Below, one piece after another: positions 53,956 through 63,200 of a DNA stretch of 64,000 nucleotides. The notes below the pieces were generated by a model. It did not search any database, was not told the origin of the DNA, and saw nothing but the letters and a program-made list of their open reading frames with translations. Made by a program: the position numbers and the translations under genes. The number at the start of each line of letters is the position of its first letter. Position 1 is the first letter of the stretch. The DNA is from Holophagales bacterium (GTDB taxonomy: Bacteria > Acidobacteriota > Thermoanaerobaculia > UBA5066), in assembly GCA_016719485.1 (NCBI GenBank), contig JADJZB010000029.1:124001-188000 (forward strand), written 5' to 3'.

Positions 53956-54696
53956 ATGAAACGGATTTCCATCCTCCCGGCCGTTCTCCTTCTCGCCGTC
54001 GGCGCGTCCGCCCCCGCGGCCGACCTCGGGACGTTCCAGAAGGCCTTCTTCAGCTCCACGAAGCCCGGAAGCTGGGTGAAGTACGAGCAGACGTCGACCG
54101 ATCCGAAGGGCAAGGTCCAGAAGACCGAGGTGACGATGTCCCGGCTCGGTGGTGACGGCGACAGCACCTGGTTCGAGATGCGCTCGGTCCCGATGGAAGG
54201 GACCAAGGGGAAGCCGACCACGTTGAAGTACCTTCTGAACACGGACTTCAAGGTCGAGAAGAACGCCCTCGACTACATGAAGTACGTCCAGACGATGATC
54301 ATGCAGGAAGACGGCAAGGAGGCGATGGAGTACCCGGCCGACATGATGAGCCAGGTGGGGGCCTCCTTCGCGTCGTACGTCGACTACGGCGCGAACGTCA
54401 CCGCGCTCGGCCCCTGCTCGGCCGACGGGAAGACCGGCGAGAAGTACCGGATACAGGGATCGTTCGACGTCAAGATCGTCATCGTCCGGATGAAGGGAAC
54501 GACGGACTCCGAGCTCTGCATGAGCGAGTCGGTCCCCTTCGGCCGCCTCTACGAGAAGACCGTCACGACGAACGACAAGGGCAAGCCGATGGGGACGACG
54601 GAGATGCGCGTCCTCGACTCCGGGTCGGGCGCCGTGTCGGCGATCAAGGGACCGGTCAAGAAGGTCGAAATGCCCAAGATGCCCTGGGGGGGCTGA
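53956..54696 (+). CDS. Exported protein of unknown function
   Basis: This is a 246-residue protein with a signal peptide (ISILPAVLLLAVGASAPAA) and a mature part I do not recognise. It looks mostly beta: SWVKYEQTSTDPKGKVQKTE, GEKYRIQGSFDVKIVIVRM, GRLYEKTVTTNDKGKPMGTT. It has many lysines and only two cysteines (in GPCSADGK and ELCMSES), probably disulfide-bonded. The size and topology recall periplasmic lipid-binding or DUF-type beta proteins. AAGGAGAAG precedes the ATG. It starts 143 bp after the poly-G block, so its own upstream region may be incomplete. Convergent with the EamA transporter gene. Confidence 0.75.
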   Translation: MKRISILPAVLLLAVGASAPAADLGTFQKAFFSSTKPGSWVKYEQTSTDPKGKVQKTEVTMSRLGGDGDSTWFEMRSVPMEGTKGKPTTLKYLLNTDFKVEKNALDYMKYVQTMIMQEDGKEAMEYPADMMSQVGASFASYVDYGANVTALGPCSADGKTGEKYRIQGSFDVKIVIVRMKGTTDSELCMSESVPFGRLYEKTVTTNDKGKPMGTTEMRVLDSGSGAVSAIKGPVKKVEMPKMPWGG

Positions 54697-54760
54697 GGCT
54701 CTTCCGGACAGGAGTCGAGGGCGGCCACCTCGCTGGACGCCGCCCCGGCTCCCCGCCCGT

Positions 54761-55690
54761 TCAGGCCCGTCCGAACCCGACCAGGAGGACGATCCCCGCC
54801 GTCACGACGACGATCCCCGCGAGCACCCGCCCGGGGATCCGCTCCCGGCCGATGAGGAAGGCGAACGGAACGGAGAGAACGGGGGCGAGCGACGTGAGGG
54901 CCGCGGCGACGGCGAGGGGCGAGTGGGTCAGGCCGACGACGAAGAGCGCCGTCCCCCCCACGCTCTCCAGGAGAAAGAAGGGCCAGGAGCGTCGCATCTC
55001 GGCGGCCGGGACGAGGAGGGGCGTTCCGCGACCCCTCAGGAAGAGCCGGGCGAGCGGCATGAGGGCGATGGCAAAGCCCATCCGGAACGTGTTCACTCCC
55101 GCGACCGGCAGGTCCGCGCCGCCACGGGCGATGGCGAACGTGTTGAGGGCCCAGAAGAGAGAGGTCGCGGCCGCCAGGAGGACGCCGGTGGTGTGCCCGG
55201 AGTGCGCCCGGAATCCGCCTCCCGGCCGCTCCCCGTTCGTCGGCTCCACGCCGCGGCGCCTCACGACGGTGACGACACCCGCGACGACGAGGACGACGCC
55301 CAGGAGGCCCGCCGGGCCGACGCTCTGCCCCAGGAACGCCCAGCCCGCGACGGCCGACCAGAGCGGGTAGGTCGACGCGATCGCGAGCGCTGCCGGCACG
55401 CCCAGGAGCTGGGTGCTCGCCAGGAAGAGCGCGTCGCCGACCACGTAGCTCCCGACGACGCTGAGAACGAGCCACCCCGCCCGGCCCGCCGTCACCTGAG
55501 CCAGCCCCCCTTCCGGGCCCATCGCGAGCGCGGCCACGAGGAAGAACGGAAACGAGAGGCTCGCCCGCATGAAGTTGACGGCCATCGGGCTCGAGACGCG
55601 CGCCGCGCGGGAGTAGACGTTCGCGGAAAGAGCCCAGAGCGCAGCCGACCCGAGGCAGGCGGCAGGGCCGAGGAGAGGGGTGAAGCTCAG
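54761..55690 (-). CDS. EamA/DMT family transporter
   Basis: This is a ten-helix drug/metabolite transporter with two EamA repeats. The second repeat starts at HTTGVLLAAATSLFWALNTF. The first ATG in frame is at 55585, but that would cut off the first helix. The 35 codons upstream read SFTPLLGPAACLGSAALWAL and on, a perfect EamA first helix, with no ATG, GTG or TTG. A CTG at 55690, eight bases after GGGAG, is therefore proposed as the start, giving 309 residues, the family norm. A sequencing error is the alternative. Export of an amino acid or other metabolite is typical of the family; the substrate is unknown. Confidence 0.8.
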   Translation of the reverse strand: MSFTPLLGPAACLGSAALWALSANVYSRAARVSSPMAVNFMRASLSFPFFLVAALAMGPEGGLAQVTAGRAGWLVLSVVGSYVVGDALFLASTQLLGVPAALAIASTYPLWSAVAGWAFLGQSVGPAGLLGVVLVVAGVVTVVRRRGVEPTNGERPGGGFRAHSGHTTGVLLAAATSLFWALNTFAIARGGADLPVAGVNTFRMGFAIALMPLARLFLRGRGTPLLVPAAEMRRSWPFFLLESVGGTALFVVGLTHSPLAVAAALTSLAPVLSVPFAFLIGRERIPGRVLAGIVVVTAGIVLLVGFGRA

Positions 55691-55706
55691 GACCGGGCTC
55701 CCGGGA

Positions 55707-56396
55707 TCACGCGGGCACGGCGGTCGCGGTGGTCGCCGTCGTCGCGGCGGTGAGGGCCCGGTGACGGTCGACCCAGTACGCCCAGGCGACGAGGAGCCAC
55801 TGTGCGTGGCCGGCCCACGCGATCGCCTCCACCCCTGGCGGCGTCGACCCGAAGAGGTTTGCCGCGTAGATCACGAGAAGGAACCCGACGAGGCTCCAGA
55901 GGGCGATGACGCCGGTCCGGTCGACGGCCCTCGTCTTGCGGAGATAGAGGGCGAGCCCGCCGCCGAAGATGGCGAGCTCGACGACGAGCGTGGCGGGCAG
56001 CGAGTCCCAGAGGCCGAGACCCACTTTCGTCGCGCTCCAGGGCGAGAGCGGCAGGTCGGGACGGTGGGTCAGCAGGTCGAGGAGCCAGTGGCTCACGACG
56101 GCCGCGAACATCGTGGCCGCTCCGGCGGCGGTGCGCCGCGCCAGCCAATGGACCATCGCGAAGAGAAACCCCCACAGCGCGACGGACAGGAGACCGTGTG
56201 AGATGGGGTAGGAGACGAAGTCGAGCGGCGTGACGCGGGTGATCCCGGGCCGGATCTCGACCCGCTCGAGACCGAGCAGCAGCAGCGTGGGCCAAAGGAG
56301 ATCGACGAACTGCGACGCGAGAAAGAGCGTCCCCAGCGACGCACGGGGCGCAACCGCCTTCGCCGCGAATCCGACTCCGAAGTGGCCGACGAACAT
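55707..56396 (-). CDS. Membrane protein, DUF457/YdjM-like metal-dependent hydrolase type
   Basis: This is a 229-residue membrane protein with about five to six helices. Histidines and aspartates sit at helix ends in the pattern of the membrane-bound metal-dependent hydrolase family: MFVGHFGVGFAAKA at the start, LASQFVDLLWP, YPISHGLLSVALWG and VVSHWLLDLLTHRPDLPLSP. The biochemical role of this family is poorly known. ATG 56396 is chosen because it begins the conserved GHFG motif; the longer in-frame extension reads through the region that holds the lactate promoter. It ends 16 bp before the transporter's proposed CTG start. Confidence 0.75.
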   Translation of the reverse strand: MFVGHFGVGFAAKAVAPRASLGTLFLASQFVDLLWPTLLLLGLERVEIRPGITRVTPLDFVSYPISHGLLSVALWGFLFAMVHWLARRTAAGAATMFAAVVSHWLLDLLTHRPDLPLSPWSATKVGLGLWDSLPATLVVELAIFGGGLALYLRKTRAVDRTGVIALWSLVGFLLVIYAANLFGSTPPGVEAIAWAGHAQWLLVAWAYWVDRHRALTAATTATTATAVPA

Positions 56397-56752
56397 AGCG
56401 GGGCGGAGCGTAGCAGCCCACCCCGAAAGGCCGCTGAGGTCCGGATTCCGGATCTCCGAGACCGACGCTCCAATCGACCGACTCTCACCCTTAATGTCGA
56501 ATTGAGTATTCCCTAAGTGTGATATCGCGCTAGACTCGGCCCAAGGGAATGGCAACCCTAGGTACCATGGCCTACCGAGTCCGCCCTTGCGAGGAGGGTG
56601 ACCAGTCCAGACAGCAGCGGTCAGCCGGCCGACGTCTCGACTCCCGACGACGGCATCGCCACCCACCACCCCCACCCGAACCCGATCTCACTTTCCCTCC
56701 CGGCCCGATTCAGGGATCGCGTCTCAAATAACCAATCGAGAGGAAAGCGTTC
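56397..56752. promoter_or_regulatory. Regulatory region of the second permease operon, with shared lactate motif
   Basis: This 356-base gap between divergent genes is less GC-rich than its surroundings. TAGACT at 56531-56536 lies in CGCTAGACTCGG, nearly identical to GCTAGACTGGG before lutC. CCTAGGTACCATGG at 56557-56570 matches 13 of 14 bases of the motif before the first permease gene, in the same orientation. If TACCAT is the -10 box, the leader is about 178 bases long, which could hold further control elements. I see no clear RNA fold in it. Confidence 0.5.
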
Positions 56753-58417
56753 ATGCAGTGGCATCAGAACTACTCCGCGCTCGCCGGGAGCCTCCTCCTG
56801 ACCGCGCTCGTCGTCGCCATCCCCATCGCCTTCCTTTTCTGGGCCCTCGCCGTGAAGCGGATGAAGGGACACGTCGCCGGGGTCGCGACGCTGCTCCTCA
56901 CGATCGCGATCACGGTCCTCGTCTACGGGATGCCGGTGAGCGCGGCCCTCTCCGCTTCGGCGCTCGGCATGGTGACCGGCCTCTTCCCGATCGGCTGGAT
57001 CATCCTGACGGCCGTCTTCCTCTTCAACCTGACGGTCGAATCCGGCCAGTTCCAGGTCATCAAGACGTCCATCTCCTACCTCTCCGGCGACCGGCGCCTC
57101 CAGGCGCTCCTCATCGCGTTCTCGTTCTCCGCCTTCATGGAGGGCGTCGCCGGGCAGGGGGCCCCCGTGGCCGTCGCCGCGGCGATGCTCATCGGGCTCG
57201 GCTTCCCGGCGATCCCCGCCGCCGTCATCTGCCTCGTCGCGAACACTCCCCCGGTCCCGTTCGGCCCGGTCGGCGTCCCGACGACGATGATGTCCACCGT
57301 CACCGGGATCGACCTGAAGACGATGGCCCGCGCGATCGGCTACGACATGGCCTTCCTGGCGATCCTGATCCCCTTCTTCACGATCGTCGTGATGGCGGGC
57401 TTCAAGAAGGCAAAGGAAGTACTGCCCGCCTGCCTCGTCGCCGGGATCAGCTACGCGGCGACGTCGTACGTCTTTTCCACGTACTTCGGACCGGAGCTCC
57501 CCGCCATCGCGGCCTCCTTCGTCTCCCTCGTGACGCTCGTCGTCTTCCTGTCGTTCTGGAAGCCGAAGACCATCTGGCGCTTCGACCACGACCCCGACGT
57601 CGCGGCGACCAGCGGCGAGAAGCGGTACTCCTTCGGCGAGGTCTTCAAGGCGTGGTCGCCGTTCCTGATCCTGATGGCCGTCATGGGAATCTGGGGAACG
57701 CCCGCCTTCAAGAACCTGATCCTCAAGGACCTGAAGTGGCTCGTCGCCGTACCGCACTGGCCCGGCCTGGACGGTGTCGTCTGGAAGGCCGCCCCGATCG
57801 TGGTGGAGCCCGCGGCCTACGCGGCGAGCTACAAGTGGGAGTTCTTCACGGCTCCCGGCACGGCGATGCTCCTCTCCGCCCTCATCGCGATGGCGATCCT
57901 CCGGGTCGCTCCGTCCACGGGCCTCCGGGTGTTTCGCGCGACGCTGAAGCAGCTCGCCTTCTCGCTCGTCACGCTCGCCTCGGTCATCGGTCTCGGGTTC
58001 CTCGCGAACTACTCGGGGATGTCGTTCACGCTCGGTCTGGCCTTCGCCACCTATACGGGCAAGGCGTTCCCGATCTTCTCCCCGGTCATCGGCTGGCTCG
58101 GCGTCTTCCTGACCGGGTCGGTCACGTCCTCGGCGGCCCTCTTCGGGAAGCTGCAGCAGGTGACGGCGGAACACCTCGGCATGAACCCCATCCTGACGAC
58201 TTCGGCAAACCTCTTCGGCGGGGTCATGGGCAAGCTGATCTCGCCCCAGTCCATCGCCGTGGCGTGCGCTGCCACGGGTCTCGTGGGAAGCGAGACGGAC
58301 ATCTTCCGCAAGACGATTCGCTACTCCCTGGTCCTTCTCGGGATCGTCATCCTCGTCGTGCTGCTGCAGGCCTTCGTCCTGCCCGGCATCCTTCCGACCG
58401 TCGTCCCGGCGGGATGA
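56753..58417 (+). CDS. lctP: LctP family permease, second copy
   Basis: This is a 554-residue LctP-type permease with about twelve to fourteen hydrophobic segments and full length. GLFPIGWIILTAVFLFNLTV and RLQALLIAFSFSAFMEG match the family. It departs from canonical members at the central loops: VAGQGAPVAVAAAML where the first copy has AAGFGTPVAISAAML, and NTPPVPFGPVGVP where the first copy has NTAPVAYGALGTP. It may therefore carry a different 2-hydroxyacid or related acid. GAGAGGAAAG precedes the ATG. It heads an operon with a cupin, a class V aminotransferase and the aminotransferase-PEPC fusion. The promoter shares motifs with the first permease gene. Confidence 0.93.
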   Translation: MQWHQNYSALAGSLLLTALVVAIPIAFLFWALAVKRMKGHVAGVATLLLTIAITVLVYGMPVSAALSASALGMVTGLFPIGWIILTAVFLFNLTVESGQFQVIKTSISYLSGDRRLQALLIAFSFSAFMEGVAGQGAPVAVAAAMLIGLGFPAIPAAVICLVANTPPVPFGPVGVPTTMMSTVTGIDLKTMARAIGYDMAFLAILIPFFTIVVMAGFKKAKEVLPACLVAGISYAATSYVFSTYFGPELPAIAASFVSLVTLVVFLSFWKPKTIWRFDHDPDVAATSGEKRYSFGEVFKAWSPFLILMAVMGIWGTPAFKNLILKDLKWLVAVPHWPGLDGVVWKAAPIVVEPAAYAASYKWEFFTAPGTAMLLSALIAMAILRVAPSTGLRVFRATLKQLAFSLVTLASVIGLGFLANYSGMSFTLGLAFATYTGKAFPIFSPVIGWLGVFLTGSVTSSAALFGKLQQVTAEHLGMNPILTTSANLFGGVMGKLISPQSIAVACAATGLVGSETDIFRKTIRYSLVLLGIVILVVLLQAFVLPGILPTVVPAG

Positions 58418-58458
58418 CGGCCGCACCCCGACGAACACGCCGAGCAATGGAGGCTTGA

Positions 58459-58863
58459 ATGACACAGGAGCTGACGATTCCCAAGGGCCTGGTCGACTCG
58501 AAGCCCGACGTCGCGGTCCTTCTCGACCTCGCCGACTACTACGCCCACCGCGCCCTGCCGGCGAGCGGCGTCGACAGCGACGTCGCCTACGACTGCCCGC
58601 GCACGCAGCTGATGGTGAGGACCGCGGTGAAAGGGACGACGATCGGTCGCCACTTCCACTCGGTGACCGACGAGATCGTCGTCGTCACGGGAGGGCGCGG
58701 CGAGATCCTCGTCAACGGCGTCTGGATCCCCGTGACGAGGGGCTCGCTTCACGTCTGCCCGCGCGGGATCATCCACGACACGAGGGCTCTCGAGGAGAAC
58801 CTCCAGTACCTTTCCATCTTCACCCCCCACCTCCCCCCGGGGACCGACATCAACTGGATCTGA
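58459..58863 (+). CDS. Small cupin-domain protein
   Basis: This is a 134-residue single-domain cupin. Motif 1 is GRHFHSVTDEIVVVTGGRGE with H65, H67 and E72. The second-motif histidine is H106 in PRGIIHDTR. All four usual metal ligands are present, so a bound metal is expected. Such proteins act as small isomerases, dioxygenases or ligand sensors. The gene is 41 bp after the permease gene, with GGAGG before the ATG, and 61 bp before the aminotransferase gene. An enzymatic step on the imported acid is plausible; no family member I know fits exactly. Confidence 0.85.
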   Translation: MTQELTIPKGLVDSKPDVAVLLDLADYYAHRALPASGVDSDVAYDCPRTQLMVRTAVKGTTIGRHFHSVTDEIVVVTGGRGEILVNGVWIPVTRGSLHVCPRGIIHDTRALEENLQYLSIFTPHLPPGTDINWI

Positions 58864-58924
58864 CGAGCCCCGCGCCGGCGCAGACGTCCTCCGCAGCGCC
58901 GGGCGGAGCGAGAAGGGAGCCGCC

Positions 58925-60064
58925 TTGATCAACGAAACGCTCACGATGATCCCGGGACCGTCACCGGTCCACACCCGCATCCTCCATGCGCTGGCCCAGC
59001 CGACCACCTCCCACGTGGCACCCTCCTTCGTCGAGGAGTTCCGCGGGGCCCTCGCCGGCTTCCGCGCGCTCTGCCAGAGCGAGACCGCCCAGCCGTTCAT
59101 CGTCGCGGGCGGCGGCACGCTCGCGATGGAGATCGCCCTCGTCAACCTCGTGGCGCCCGGCGAGAGGGTCCTCGTCATCTCCCACGGCTACTTCGGCGAC
59201 CGCTTCGGCGACCTGGCGGCCTCCTTCGGGATCGAGGCCGACCTGCTGAAGTCGGAGTGGGGAAAGGCCGTTCCGGCGGAAGCGGTCGCCGCGCGCCTCG
59301 CGGCCGGCTCCTACGCCGCCGTGACGATCACCCACGTCGACACGTCCACCGGGACGCTCGCCCCCGTCGAGGCCTACCTCGAGGTCCTGAAGGGACGGCC
59401 GGAGCTCGTCATCCTCGACGGCGTCTGCGCGACGGGCGGGGTCGAGGAGAAGTTCGACGCCTGGAAGCTGGACGTCCTCCTCACCGGACCTCAGAAGGCG
59501 ATCGGCGCCCCTCCGGGTGTCGCCCTCTGCCTCTTCTCCGAGAAGGCCATGGCGCACCGGAAGGCGCGCACCTCCGTCCCCGCCTACTACGCCGACGTGA
59601 TGCGCTGGCTGCCCGTCATGCTGGACCCCGGAAAGTACTACTCGACGCCGTGCGTGAACGAGATCGTCGCGCTCGCCGAGGCGCTCCGAATGGTCCACGC
59701 GGAGGGTCTTCCCACCCGCTTCGCGCGTCACGCGCGGAACGCCCGCGCCTTCCGGGCCGGACTCGAGGCGCTCGGCCTGAAGCTCTTCACCGACGCCGGC
59801 TGCCGTGCCGACACGCTCTCGGTGGTCCTGCTCCCCGAGGGGGTCGCCGACGCCGCGTTCCGCAAGGAGGTCGCCGGCAGGGGCGCCGTCCTCGCCGGCG
59901 GTCTCGGCCCGATCGCCGGCAAGGCCTTCCGCCTCGGTCACATGGGAAACATCAGCGCCGCCGAAGTGGTCGCGGTCCTCGGGGCGATCGAGGGAAGCCT
60001 CGCCGCCCTCGGTGTTTCCATCACCCCGGGCGCCGCGGTCGCGGCCGCCGCCCCGCACTTCTGA
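58925..60064 (+). CDS. Class V PLP aminotransferase (alanine/serine-glyoxylate type)
   Basis: This is a 379-residue fold-type I PLP enzyme. MIPGPSPVHTRIL, near the N-terminus, is the classic start of alanine-glyoxylate and serine-glyoxylate aminotransferases. AGGGTLAMEIALVNLV, LDGVCATGG (D165) and LLTGPQKAIGAPPG with the PLP lysine K191 follow. The likely reaction is transfer of an amino group from alanine, serine or a similar donor to glyoxylate; 2-aminoethylphosphonate transaminases are close relatives. The start is a TTG at 58925 after GGGAG; an ATG seven codons later is the alternative. It lies in the permease operon, so the imported acid or its oxidation product (glyoxylate, pyruvate) may be the substrate. 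Confidence 0.88.
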   Translation: MINETLTMIPGPSPVHTRILHALAQPTTSHVAPSFVEEFRGALAGFRALCQSETAQPFIVAGGGTLAMEIALVNLVAPGERVLVISHGYFGDRFGDLAASFGIEADLLKSEWGKAVPAEAVAARLAAGSYAAVTITHVDTSTGTLAPVEAYLEVLKGRPELVILDGVCATGGVEEKFDAWKLDVLLTGPQKAIGAPPGVALCLFSEKAMAHRKARTSVPAYYADVMRWLPVMLDPGKYYSTPCVNEIVALAEALRMVHAEGLPTRFARHARNARAFRAGLEALGLKLFTDAGCRADTLSVVLLPEGVADAAFRKEVAGRGAVLAGGLGPIAGKAFRLGHMGNISAAEVVAVLGAIEGSLAALGVSITPGAAVAAAAPHF

Positions 60065-60074
60065 TCCCGGCCGG

Positions 60075-60256
<182 letters not shown>

Positions 60257-60266
60257 GGACCGTGCC

Positions 60267-63200
60267 GTGAAGAAGAACGGGCCGACGACGAAGCCCGCTT
60301 CTCCCGGTCCGTCCGTGGGCGGCCTCTCCCGGCGCGCCCTCTCGACGCCCGAGCCGTTCGTCCGCCTCTTCGCGCGGCGCGTCCAGCAGGAGGGCGCCCT
60401 CGACCTGACCCAGGGCGACTACAAGAACGCCGACTTCGCGCCCCACCCCGAGGTCGTGAGGGCCGCCCAGCGGATCACGCGGAACACGGTCCACAGCTAC
60501 GGACCCGCCGTCGGCCGGATGGACGTGCGGAGCGAGGTCGCCGACTTCTTCAATCGCGACGGCCTCCTCGACTACCCCGCATCGCAGGTGCGCTTCCTCC
60601 CGGACGAGGTCCTCTTCACGCCCGGCACCCGCTCCGGCCTCGCGATGGTCCTCGAGGTCCTCGGGGCCGACGGCTCGGGCGTCGTCGTTCCGCGGCCGAG
60701 CTGGGAGTACGACTGGTACGTCGAACGCGCCGGCAAGAAGCTGGTGGAGCTCCCGACCTCCGCGCCCGAATTCCTCCCCGACCCGGAGGACCTCGACCGC
60801 CTCCTCTCGAAGGGGGGCATCTCCTCCGTCATCCTGAACAACCCGCACAACCCGACCGGTCGCGTCTACCCGCGCGCCCTCGTGGAGGACCTCGTGCGGG
60901 TCGCGGTGAAGCACCGCTGCTACGTCCTCTACGACTCCGTCTACCAGCGGCTCGACTACGTCGGCTGGTTCGTGAACCCCGCCTTCGCCGAGCCCGAGTG
61001 GCGCGACTGGGTCGTGTCGCTGTCGGGTCTCTCGAAGATGGACATGTTCGGTGCCTCGACGGGGACCCGCGCCTGCTGGATGGTCATCTCGGACCAGATC
61101 CGCGCGGGCGGCGTGAGGGCCCGCGAGATCCTCGCGAACCTCTCGGCCTGGCTCGTCGCCACGCCCTCGACGCTCGCCCAGGACTGGGCACTCGCCGCCC
61201 TGCAGAGCCCTCTGGCCGTCCTCCGGCGACCGTCCCCCTACATGCGCGAGCGCCGCGACTTCATGGCGAAGGCCGCCGACGAGCTGGCCCCGCTCGGCGT
61301 CGAGCGGACCGACTTCGGAGGCACGTTCTACGCCCCCCTCGCCTTCCCGGGCCTCGTCGGCGAGCCGTTCGACCGGCTCCGCGGCGGCATCCACGAGAGG
61401 GCCGTCGTGAAGGACTCGGTCGACGCCTTCGAGCTCCTCCTCTCCGGCGGCGTCGGCGGAATCCCGTTCATCGCCTTCGCCGGCTCCGACGCGGCCCGCT
61501 ACGGGACGTGGCAGCGGCTCTCGTACGGCTCGAAGGACGTGAAGGAGCTCTCGGTCTTCATCGACCGCGTCCGCGCGCGGATCACGAAGCAGGGACGCCT
61601 CGGATCGAGCGCTCCCGCGCCGTCCGGCGCGGCCGCCCGTACGTCCCTCGACGCGATCTGGGAAAGCGTCTGTACCGCCGACGGCTACGACGCCCTCGAC
61701 GGCCTCGACCCGAAGGCGTTCGCCGCGGCACGGAAGACGTTCCTCGAGAACCCGCGCCACGAGACGCTCCGCCTGACCGGGACGAAGCACCCCGACGCGA
61801 CGACCCATCGCGCCGAGCAGCTCGAGAGGGCGCTCCACGCGGCCCCGGCCGGAGCGCCCGGCCGGGCGAAGCTCGCGCTGAAGCACCTCGAGTGGAACCC
61901 CCTCGTGGAGGCGAAGCCGGAATACGAGGAGACGATCACCGACCTCCTCGGACCGTGCAGCGAGGTCCTCCTCGACTTCGAGGGGCGCCAGATCAGCCCC
62001 GAATGGCTCGACCTGCCCGAGAGGGTCGTCCTCGCGCTCCTGCGCCACGGGATCGTTCCGGGCGAGGACCGCCACCTCCTCTTCCGCGTCCCGAACCCCT
62101 TCATCGAGCAGGACGAGGAGAAGATCGTCCGGATCCTCGGCTCGGTCGCCCGCGCGAACGTCCTGTTCCACCTCGCCTGCGAGAAGCTCGGGGTCACCCC
62201 CGTCCAGAACGCGCTTCCCGAGATCACCGTTCCCCAGGTGAACTCGATCGCCGAGATCGGGGCCGTCATCAAGATCGGGACGCTCTACCGGGCGGCGATC
62301 GCCGGGCTCTTCGAGGCGGCGGACGGGCACGCCGACGTCTTCCTCGGGAAGAAGGTCCCCGAGGCGCTCCGGGCCGCGCTCGTCGAGAAGATCTCCCGGG
62401 TCCGGCTCGTTCCTCTCTGCGAGAACGTCGGCGCCCTCGCGCACCTCCCCGAGTTCCTCGAGGCGTTCTATCTCGCGCTCGAGCGGGGGCGCGGCCTCCC
62501 CGGCATCCCGACGGCCGGCGTCTTCCGGACCCGCTTCGACCGCGAGGAGGCCGTCGTCCGCGTCTTCGTGGCGATGTCGGACACGGCCGAGCAGAGCGGC
62601 AAGATCGCGACGGACGCGGCCTGCACGCTCGCCCTCGCCGGGCGGGAAGAGGCCGAGCGCCGCCTCGCCGCCCTCGCGAAGAAGGCCGGGGAGCCGGCGC
62701 CGCGCGTCACCTTCCTGATCGGGGCCGGGCGCGCCGGGTTCCGGGGCGGGTTCGACCCGGATCACCCCGGCGTCGTCCGCCAGTTCTCGCGCGCCGACGG
62801 CGTCACGATGCAGGGAATCCGTGCCGACGCCCCCGCCGAGGCCGCGCGCCTCGCCGCGGCGTTCCGCGCCGCCGTCGCCTCCGGGCCCTTCGCACCCGTC
62901 GTGTCGTCCGCCGACCACGACGCGCTGATGCGGCTGCTGGAAGCGGGGGTGAAGGCGCACACCGAGACGCTCCTGCGTATCGCACCGCTCCTCTCCCCCT
63001 TCGGCGGGCTCGTCCCGCAGACGCGCGTGCGGATCCGCGCGACCGGCTCGGTGAACTACGGCCGGTCGATCCCGACCTACCCCGAGGAGTGGGGCGGCGG
63101 AACGTCCCTCCCCGACAACCGCGACCTGCGCGACGCCTGGCCCGAGGGCGTCACCCTCCCGCGCGCCATCGTCTACAACCTCGGCTGCACGACGCTCGGC

